From contig JALRJA010000432.1 of the NCBI GenBank assembly GCA_023255235.1, forward strand, positions 1 through 5,861: 5,861 nt of DNA. Direction: 5' to 3'. A model generated the notes under the pieces. The model was given only the letters and a program-made list of their open reading frames with translations, was not told the DNA's origin and did no database searches. This stretch comes from Flaviramulus sp. Lineage in GTDB: Bacteria > Bacteroidota > Bacteroidia > Flavobacteriales > Flavobacteriaceae. Positions 1-5,861 of the stretch are shown here, one piece after another. The first letter of the stretch is position 1; each line of letters opens with the position of its first letter. A program made the translations under genes and the position numbers.

Positions 1-71
1 CGCGCACAAGACAGCCCGGTTTTACCTAAACCGATAACAATGGTGAGCTGATCAGATGCTATTAACGACAT
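1..71 (-). CDS. murD: MurD N-terminus (UDP-MurNAc-L-Ala:D-Glu ligase), partial, foreign to the rest of the window
   Basis: Reading leftwards from the ATG at 71-69 gives 23 full codons and two bases of an Arg codon. The peptide starts MSLIASDQLTIVIG and continues LGKTGLSCA. From memory, Pseudomonas MurD starts MSLIASDHFRIVVGLGKSGMS, so both the leader and the glycine-rich loop (residues 14-21, GLGKTGLS) match. MurD is the cytosolic ATP-dependent ligase that adds D-glutamate to UDP-MurNAc-L-alanine in peptidoglycan synthesis. As I recall them, Bacteroidota MurD proteins start differently (a GGGESG-type loop), and the first 54 bases are about 50% G+C against clearly AT-rich DNA beyond. I infer gammaproteobacterial origin and a chimeric join just upstream of this ATG. 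No Shine-Dalgarno precedes the ATG, as expected if its native upstream DNA is absent. The fragment is short, so the call rests on 23 residues. Confidence 0.75.
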   Translation of the reverse strand, partial: MSLIASDQLTIVIGLGKTGLSCA

Positions 72-1089
72 ATTCGTTTTTTATGTACAACATAGGAATA
101 CTTAAAACACCTACAATAAGAATATTTAAAAACATAGTGCTATTAAGTAAGTGTAGCAAACCATGAACCTTTGTTTTTGTTGGAATATTTTTAGATTTTA
201 TAACACGCCAACGCATTTTTTTAAAATTCTCTGCACCACCTTTATTCCATCTAAACTGTTGTGACCTTGCAGCACTAATAACTACTGGCAGTTCTGCAGG
301 GGTTTCAACGTCTTCTAAGTATTTAAATTTCCAGTTTTTTAATTGTGCTCTATAACTTAAATCTAGGTCTTCAGTAAGTGTGTCACCTTCCCAGTTTCCT
401 GCATCTAAAATGCAGGTTTTTCTCCAAATACCGGCTGTGCCATTAAAATTTATAAAATGCCCTTTACTATTTCTACCTACTTGCTCTAAAGTAAAATGAG
501 CATCTAGTGCAAAGGCTTGAATTTTAGTAAGAATAGAGTAATTTCTGTTTATGTGTCCCCAACGGGTTTGAACAACGCCAATTTGACTATCTTTAAAATA
601 GGGTACTGTGCGTTTTAACCAGTCTTTTTTAGGAAGAAAATCTGAATCAAAAATAGCTATAAAATCGCCTTTAGCTGTTTTTAAACCAGCTTTTAACGCA
701 CCCGCTTTAAAACCCGTTCTATCAACTCGGGTAATGTGTTTTATATCTATTCCGGTAGCTTGAATTTTTTCTACATGTGCTTTGGTACTTTCAATAGTTT
801 CATCGGTTGAATCATCAAGTACTTGAATTTCTAATTTGTCTTTTGGGTAATCAATCTCTGCTATATTATCTAATAATCTGTCCATAACATACATTTCATT
901 ATAAACAGGTAGTTGAATAGTTACATAAGGTATTTCATTAGGATTTGACAAATCAAATTTTTCACAGGAATCAGTCTCTTTTTTTGACGACAAATAATTA
1001 AATAACAAATTTAATTGCGCTAATGCATACATAAATATAAGCAGTAATGCAACCGAATATATTACTATGATTGTAGTTTCTAGAATCAT
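52..1089 (-). CDS. Family 2 glycosyltransferase, BcsA-like, membrane-anchored; C-terminus lost at junction
   Basis: This inverting family 2 glycosyltransferase has the motif order of cellulose synthase-like enzymes. An N-terminal membrane segment (about residues 5-30) precedes the GT-A domain. PVYNE is at 61-65, the UDP-binding Asp pair is in VLDDS (92-93), DSD is at 148-150, TED at 239-241 and QQFRW at 277-281. Together these are the D,D,D,QxxRW signature. It probably uses a UDP-sugar at the inner face of the membrane. A second hydrophobic segment begins near 316-336, after which related flavobacterial proteins continue for roughly 150 residues with more membrane helices. Here the frame stops at 345. 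The last residues (VVNSI) are read from the adjoining murD DNA, so the native protein is truncated around residue 337-340 by the junction rather than by a real stop. The start ATG overlaps the stop of the upstream glycosyltransferase gene (ATGA), implying translational coupling. The sugar and acceptor cannot be told. Confidence 0.85.
   Translation of the reverse strand: MILETTIIVIYSVALLLIFMYALAQLNLLFNYLSSKKETDSCEKFDLSNPNEIPYVTIQLPVYNEMYVMDRLLDNIAEIDYPKDKLEIQVLDDSTDETIESTKAHVEKIQATGIDIKHITRVDRTGFKAGALKAGLKTAKGDFIAIFDSDFLPKKDWLKRTVPYFKDSQIGVVQTRWGHINRNYSILTKIQAFALDAHFTLEQVGRNSKGHFINFNGTAGIWRKTCILDAGNWEGDTLTEDLDLSYRAQLKNWKFKYLEDVETPAELPVVISAARSQQFRWNKGGAENFKKMRWRVIKSKNIPTKTKVHGLLHLLNSTMFLNILIVGVLSIPMLYIKNEYVVNSI
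69..78. other. Probable chimeric junction between flavobacterial and gammaproteobacterial DNA
   Basis: To the right of about position 78 the minus strand encodes a normal flavobacterial glycosyltransferase ending IPMLYIKNEY. From position 71 leftwards the same strand, in another frame, encodes a MurD N-terminus. The two coding signals meet within about 10 bases, base composition changes at the same place, and the glycosyltransferase frame hits TGA at 54-52 after five apparently meaningless residues (VVNSI). There are no insertion-sequence ends or target duplications here. A GATC lies at 50-53, but it is inside the murD frame, so it does not mark the join. Confidence 0.65.
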
Positions 1090-1778
1090 TTCTTAAAAAG
1101 GTATTTAAAAATCCAACCTAATATTTTTATACCTGCAAATATAACACCTTTTATTGTACCTGATACTTTTGAAACTCCAATTCTATTTCTATATTTTACA
1201 GGTATTTCTTTGTAAGTGAGTTTTTGCTTTAAGGCTTTTAATTGCATCTCAACTGTCCAGCCATAGGTTTTGTCTTCCATATTAAGAGCTAATAGTTTTT
1301 GGTATTTTATAGCTCTAAAGGGTCCTAGGTCTGTAAACTTAGCTCCATAAAATAAGCTCATTAAGCTAGTAGCTAGCCAATTTCCAAAAATTTGTGGAGC
1401 TGTCATAGAACCAGATTCTCTAAGGTTTTTTGTGCGAGCTCCTATTACAAAATCTATATTATCTTCAATTATAGGGGTTAGTATTTTGGTTATTTCTTCT
1501 GGGTAATCGCTATAATCACCATCTAAAAATACAATAATATCTGGTTTTATTGTTTGATTGGCTATATAACTCATAGCCTTTAAGCAGGCGTAACCATATC
1601 CTTTTTTAGGTTCTTTTAAAACTGTTGCCCCTGCATTTTTGGCGTTCTTCTCGGTATCATCAGTAGAGTTGTTACTTACTACTATCACCTCATCAATATA
1701 TTGAGGAATATCATTAATTACTAAAGAAATAGAATCTGCTTCGTTATAAGCAGGAATGATAACTTTTATTTTGGTCAT
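1086..1778 (-). CDS. Family 2 glycosyltransferase, DPM1/UgpP-like
   Basis: This 230-residue protein has a complete GT-A fold with no substantial extra domain. PAYNE is at 9-13, a nucleotide-binding segment SNNSTDDT at 35-42, and the metal-binding DGD at 86-88 within LDGDYSD. GPFRAI is at 152-157, WTVEMQ at 174-179, and the basic RNRIGVSKVSGT at 197-208, which is typical of dolichyl/polyprenyl-phosphate sugar transferases. The C-terminus (about 209-228) is hydrophobic and may lie on the membrane, but there are no clear multiple helices. The expected reaction is transfer of a sugar from an NDP-sugar to a polyprenyl phosphate or another lipid-linked acceptor; the exact sugar is unknown. I chose ATG 1778-1776. 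A TTG one codon upstream (1781-1779) is in frame but adds only one residue. The gene leads the operon: its TGA overlaps the ATG of the BcsA-like glycosyltransferase by four bases. A -7 element lies about 60 bp upstream. Confidence 0.88.
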   Translation of the reverse strand: MTKIKVIIPAYNEADSISLVINDIPQYIDEVIVVSNNSTDDTEKNAKNAGATVLKEPKKGYGYACLKAMSYIANQTIKPDIIVFLDGDYSDYPEEITKILTPIIEDNIDFVIGARTKNLRESGSMTAPQIFGNWLATSLMSLFYGAKFTDLGPFRAIKYQKLLALNMEDKTYGWTVEMQLKALKQKLTYKEIPVKYRNRIGVSKVSGTIKGVIFAGIKILGWIFKYLFKK

Positions 1779-1837
1779 CAAAGATGGTTGTTAATTTATT
1801 AAAATTAAATGTCTTATAGTTGTTTTTAAACTGTTTT

Positions 1838-1845
1838 CAAATGTA
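1838..1845 (-). promoter_or_regulatory. Candidate Bacteroidota -7 element for the glycosyltransferase operon
   Basis: The minus strand reads TACATTTG, an exact match to the Bacteroidota TAnnTTTG -7 element. It lies 60 bases upstream of the glycosyltransferase start, leaving a leader of roughly 50 nt. The nearest upstream TTG (plus positions 1858-1860) is only 12 bases away, shorter than the usual -33 to -7 spacing, so the -33 part is weak or missing. Confidence 0.4.
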
Positions 1846-1849
1846 TAAT

Positions 1850-1893
1850 AAAAAACACAACCACTAATCACACACTGTATAAAATATGGTGTG
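1850..1893 (-). terminator. Terminator-like inverted repeat after the polyferredoxin gene
   Basis: On the minus strand CACACCA (1893-1887) can pair with TGGTTGTG (1863-1856) with one bulged T, and a run of six T (1855-1850) follows directly. It lies about 70-110 bases past the polyferredoxin stop and just before the -7 element of the next operon, where a terminator would be expected. The stem is short and the loop long (23 nt), so it is weak. The same arm can pair with other nearby segments. Confidence 0.3.
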
Positions 1894-1904
1894 CTTTTGG
1901 CACA
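1871..1904. repeat. Overlapping inverted repeats (competing hairpins)
   Basis: CACACTGTAT (1871-1880) and ATATGGTGTG (1884-1893) flank an AAA loop. As plus-strand RNA this is a 10-bp stem with two G-U pairs; as minus-strand RNA the same two positions become A-C mismatches. The right arm also takes part in a second hairpin, TGTGC (1890-1894) with GCACA (1900-1904) around TTTTG. The two structures are mutually exclusive. The element is noncoding and lies between two minus-strand operons. Confidence 0.4.
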
Positions 1905-1961
1905 ACTATTAGTACTATGAATATACGAAAAAGTAACGGGTATAGATTTTTTAGTAGGTAC

Positions 1962-3562
1962 TTATTTGTTGCTGTTTTGATTTACTAAATTCATCAAATC
2001 AACACTATTCCCTAGTAAAATTTCATTAGAATTAATACGTCCTTTCATTGAGCTATTTTCTAACTTTAGTACACCTCTAGGGCAAACAGCAGCACAAATG
2101 CCACAACCAACACAGCTTGAGCGAACTATATTCTCTCCTTTTTGGGCATAATGCCTAACATCAATTCCCATCTCACAACTATTTGAGCAATTACCACATG
2201 ATATACATTGACCACCGTTTGTTGTAATTCTAAATTTTGAAAACAACCGCTGTTGTAATCCTAATATTGCTGCCATAGGACAACCAAAACGACACCAAAA
2301 TCGGTTTCCTAAAATTGGGTAAAAACCTGTACCGATAACTCCTGAGAATATAGATCCAATATAGATGCCATATACAGATCTTAAGCTACTTCCTTTTATA
2401 TAAAATACATGTTCTGTTGTTGCTGTAAGGTGCATAAATACTAATAGCATAATAATAACAAAAAAGCTAATAGCACCGTATTTTGTATCGTTACCTAACT
2501 CATTTTTTTTAAAGAATAAAATGCCTGCAAATAAAAAAGTTAAAAAACCAATAAATAATGTTATAAAAAGACTTCTTGTAAGCCAAAAATCGTTTTTGCT
2601 ATTGCCTAAATAGGTGTAAACCATAGCCGTTGTCATGACTACAGAAAAAATTAAAATTAAATGTATAAGCCAGCGTTCTATCTTCCATGCTACCATTTTT
2701 TTTGATGATAATTGCCTGAAAGCATCTCCTGCAGTTTCGGCTAAACCTCCGCAACCACAAACCCATGAACAATACCAACGCTTACCATACTTATAGGTTA
2801 AAATAGGTGTAATAACAAAAATAGAAATGATACCAAAAAGCAAAAACCCCAAGCCTATGTTGCCATTGCTTAAAAACTTTTTAACCGACCACTCATCAAA
2901 AATATAATAATTAAGTGGCCATATACTTTTTAAATCATAATATGGTAAATCGCTATTTAAAACATACATAAACTCTGGTATTAAAAACGCAAACCCTAAC
3001 TGAAAAAACATAACAGAAACGGTGCGTATTTGTTGGTATCTGTTATGTTTATATTTTAGTATAAATTTATATCCAAATGCTAAAATAGCGAGTGTGTATA
3101 GTGTTCCGTAAACAAACCACTGGCTAGCTGGTTTGCCACTTAACAGCTTGCTTAAAGGATCAAACAGCCCTATTAAACCTGTATTATCTGAACCATTATC
3201 TGCCAGCCCTAAATATGCTGGAAAAAAATAAAGCACAATGTAAAAAACTGTCAATATAATGCCCAATAACCAACCCCAAACGCCTCTTGAAGAAATTGAT
3301 TTAAACCAAACGCCATCATTTTTTATTCCTTCAGGTTTTGTTAAATAGGCTTCTCTAGAGTAAACAACAATACCCATGCTTATCAAAGTAATTGATAACG
3401 CTAAGAACACGCCTTTGTTTGGAAAATTAACATTGAAAAGAGCTAATATTAATATAAACAATCCTATAATACCAATTGACAACGCTATTTTTTGTTTGTT
3501 TGAAACACCAATAGCATCTGGTTTTGCTAGCGACATACTGTGATTTATTTTATTCTTCATAA

Positions 3563-3566
<4 letters not shown>
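1962..3566 (-). CDS. Polytopic NapH/NosR-like polyferredoxin (4Fe-4S membrane protein)
   Basis: This is an integral inner-membrane electron carrier of 534 residues with about ten predicted membrane helices (roughly 27-45, 52-70, 97-119, 150-170, 182-203, 235-258, 296-320, 328-352, 363-382 and 398-418). Two short cysteine motifs sit at helix ends, as in NapH and the NosR C-terminal domain: WYCSWVCGCGG (C266, C270, C272) and FWCRFGCP (C425, C429). A C-terminal ferredoxin domain has two [4Fe-4S] sets: C454, C457, C460, C464 (followed by EMGIDV) and C485, C488, C491, C495 (followed by P). The first short motif has Gly and an extra Cys where NapH-type proteins usually have CP. The protein lacks the periplasmic FMN domain of full NosR. 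Start ATG 3566 is chosen because it overlaps the TGA of the flavoprotein gene (ATGA); a second ATG lies two codons on. I infer that it takes electrons from the co-transcribed flavoprotein and passes them to quinone or a periplasmic partner. The true partner is unknown. Confidence 0.87.
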
Positions 3567-4864
<1,298 letters not shown>

Positions 4865-4890
4865 AAGTTTAATTTGTCTTTATGAAGTTA

Positions 4891-4910
4891 CCGTTATAAA
4901 ATAATAACGG
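4891..4910. promoter_or_regulatory. Inverted repeat CCGTTAT-N6-ATAACGG upstream of the redox operon
   Basis: A perfect 7-bp dyad around a 6-base AT spacer lies 27-46 bases before the flavoprotein ATG in the divergent region. Allowing one bulged base, it extends outward to TACC and GGGTA. No T-run follows, so it is not a terminator. The size and position fit a dimeric regulator site or a leader hairpin. No regulator is encoded in the window, and the family cannot be assigned. Confidence 0.35.
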
Positions 4911-4944
4911 GTAGTATGTTGTTATCTATGTCGAATCTAAAGAT

Positions 4945-4970
4945 AAAAACTTAACTTAAAAACTTAATTT
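4945..4970. repeat. Imperfect 13-bp tandem repeat, two copies
   Basis: AAAAACTTAACTT (4945-4957) is followed at once by AAAAACTTAATTT (4958-4970), with one mismatch. The hexamer ACTTAA occurs three times, at 4949, 4954 and 4962. It lies in the AT-rich divergent promoter region. It may be a regulator site or only low-complexity promoter DNA. Confidence 0.35.
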
Positions 4971-5084
4971 TTAATTTTTTGTTTTAAAATAGGGTGTTGC
5001 AATACTTTTAAACTCTAAAGTTTTTACTTTTTTGAAAGTTTTAAAGGTATAATTAGACTTAGTTTATAGTTAAAACAACATAAT

Positions 5085-5798
5085 ATGAAAAACGTTACTT
5101 TTATTTTGCTAATTTTTATTGGAAGCATTAGCATTAAAGCACAAAATTTACATACTTTTTTTAGTAAAACGGATGCTTTTTTAAAAGAAAACGTATCTGA
5201 TGGAAAAGTGGCTTATTCTAAAATTTGTAAAAATCAAGAGGGATTAGAAAGTGTTTTAAAAATAGCAGAGAATATTTCGGTTTCTATTGATGATGTTAAC
5301 AACTATCAAGCCTTTTTAATAAATGCCTATAATCTATTGGTTATAAAAGGAATTATTGATAATTACCCAATTAATTCTCCCTTAGATATTGCCGGTTTTT
5401 TTGATAAAACAACCTATCTTTTGGGTGGTAAAAAAATGACATTAAACCACATAGAGCATGAGCTTTTAAGAGCACAGTTTAATGATGCCCGTTTCCATTT
5501 TGTATTGGTATGTGGTGCAATTGGTTGCCCACCTTTAATTAATCAAGCTTATTTACCAACTACATTAAATACCCAATTAGACAGGCAAACAAAATTGGCA
5601 TTAAATGGTGATTTTTTGCAAATTGACACTAAAAAAAAGTGTGTAAAAGCATCGCAAATAATGAATTGGTATAAAGCCGATTTTACAAAAAATGGCACAA
5701 GCGAAATAGACTTTATAAATACATTTAGAACAAAAAAATTAGATACAAACTTTAAAATAAGTTACTTTCCTTATAATTGGAAATTGAACAAACAATAA
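5085..5798 (+). CDS. Exported DUF547 domain protein
   Basis: This 237-residue protein has an N-terminal signal peptide (hydrophobic stretch about residues 4-17, likely cleaved near IKAQ, 17-20), so it acts in the periplasm or beyond. The rest is one DUF547 domain. Conserved blocks are YQAFLINAYNLLVIKGI (74-90), MTLNHIEHELLR (118-129) and the hallmark FHFVLVCGAIGCPPL (137-151) with H138, C143 and C148, followed by a C-terminal NWYKADF (194-200). DUF547 has no settled biochemical role that I can name. The invariant His and Cys residues would suit an enzyme or metal or thiol site, but that is inference. The length is normal for bacterial members. It is transcribed away from the FAD/polyferredoxin operon, and a functional tie to it is possible but unproven. 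Only 24 bases separate it from the next gene on the same strand, and no terminator is seen between, so the two are probably co-transcribed. Confidence 0.88.
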   Translation: MKNVTFILLIFIGSISIKAQNLHTFFSKTDAFLKENVSDGKVAYSKICKNQEGLESVLKIAENISVSIDDVNNYQAFLINAYNLLVIKGIIDNYPINSPLDIAGFFDKTTYLLGGKKMTLNHIEHELLRAQFNDARFHFVLVCGAIGCPPLINQAYLPTTLNTQLDRQTKLALNGDFLQIDTKKKCVKASQIMNWYKADFTKNGTSEIDFINTFRTKKLDTNFKISYFPYNWKLNKQ

Positions 5799-5822
5799 GT
5801 TATACACAATTATGAGAAACGA

Positions 5823-5861
5823 ATGAATTACCTGCTTAAACATCAAGAAACCGAACGAATT
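5823..5861 (+). CDS. Probable GNAT-family N-acetyltransferase, N-terminal fragment
   Basis: ATG at 5823-5825 opens a frame that runs off the right edge: MNYLLKHQETERI. The ETER(I/L) opening, followed in family members by a hydrophobic-Arg strand, is typical of RimJ/RimL-type GNAT acetyltransferases, and many flavobacterial ones begin MNYLL-x-x-x-ETER. These enzymes acetylate amino groups using acetyl-CoA; the substrate here is unknown. A nearer ATG at 5812 gives only four codons before a stop. The call rests on 13 residues. Confidence 0.5.
   Translation, partial: MNYLLKHQETERI

Larger units (their letters stand above)
4865..5084. other. Divergent intergenic region between the redox operon and the DUF547 gene
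   Basis: This 220-bp, strongly AT-rich spacer must hold the promoters of both diverging units. Besides the inverted repeat at 4891-4910 I see a minus-strand near -7 element TATCTTTA (4945-4938, one base off TAnnTTTG). On the plus strand there is a TTTG at 5031-5034 with TATAAT at 5048-5053. Neither has a convincing -33 partner at normal spacing, so no promoter is called with confidence. No open reading frame of note, tRNA or riboswitch is recognisable. Confidence 0.5.

Noticed and set aside
50..53. GATC (inside TGATCA) near the chimeric end, suggesting ligation of restriction fragments
   Set aside because: The site lies within the murD reading frame, whose ATG is 16-18 bases further right. 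The join must be at or beyond position 71, so this site does not mark it.
1..71. Left-end DNA as a laterally acquired gene in a flavobacterium
   Set aside because: A complete, essential housekeeping gene start fused inside another gene with no mobile-element trace fits a technical chimera better than natural transfer.
1779..1781. TTG start one codon before the ATG of the DPM1-like glycosyltransferase
   Set aside because: An ATG follows directly, and the family normally begins just before the first beta strand. The extra residue has no support.
1934..1942. TAACGGGTA, repeated at 4905-4913 on the other side of the redox operon
   Set aside because: A 9-bp match in two intergenic regions is close to what chance gives, and no longer flanking similarity supports attachment sites or mobile-element ends.
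5800..5808. TTATACACA, matching the DnaA-box consensus TTATNCACA
   Set aside because: It is a single copy in AT-rich DNA between two co-directional genes. With no cluster and no origin-type genes nearby, chance is enough.

Overview
The window is AT-rich DNA with short intergenic gaps. It has no recognisable Shine-Dalgarno sites before the genes checked, one Bacteroidota-type TAnnTTTG -7 element, and proteins that read as family Flavobacteriaceae or close relatives. The exception is the first ~70 bases. These are about half G+C over the first 54 bases and, read on the minus strand, encode the first 23 residues of a gammaproteobacterial-type MurD (MSLIASDQLT..., then GLGKTGLS). That start falls inside the 3' end of a flavobacterial glycosyltransferase gene. 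The left edge is therefore most simply a chimeric join (assembly, amplification or cloning), and the glycosyltransferase is cut short by it.

Layout, left to right. Positions 1-71 (-) hold the murD start, running off the left edge. Positions 52-1089 (-) hold a membrane-anchored, BcsA-like family 2 glycosyltransferase missing its C-terminal part. Positions 1086-1778 (-) hold a soluble or peripheral, DPM1/UgpP-like family 2 glycosyltransferase that overlaps the previous gene by ATGA. A 183-bp gap (1779-1961) carries a -7 promoter element for the glycosyltransferase pair and overlapping inverted repeats, one of which resembles a terminator. Positions 1962-3566 (-) hold a polytopic NapH/NosR-like polyferredoxin. 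Positions 3563-4864 (-) hold an FAD/NAD(P)H oxidoreductase, again joined by an ATGA overlap. A 220-bp divergent intergenic region (4865-5084) carries a 7-6-7 inverted repeat and a short tandem repeat. Positions 5085-5798 (+) hold an exported DUF547 protein. Positions 5823-5861 (+) hold the first 13 residues of a probable GNAT acetyltransferase running off the right edge.

Functionally there are two minus-strand operons. The upstream one (oxidoreductase, then polyferredoxin) looks like an electron-transfer module. A cytosolic flavoprotein could take electrons from NAD(P)H and pass them to a membrane protein carrying two [4Fe-4S] clusters and two further Cys motifs. The final acceptor is not in the window. 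The downstream operon encodes two sugar transferases acting at the membrane, suggesting lipid-linked sugar or surface-glycan synthesis; its third and later genes are lost at the junction. DUF547 is transcribed away from the redox pair and may share its regulatory region. I see no mobile element, CRISPR array, tRNA or rRNA. The most noteworthy items are the chimeric left end and the redox pair with its atypical cysteine motif and dyad upstream.
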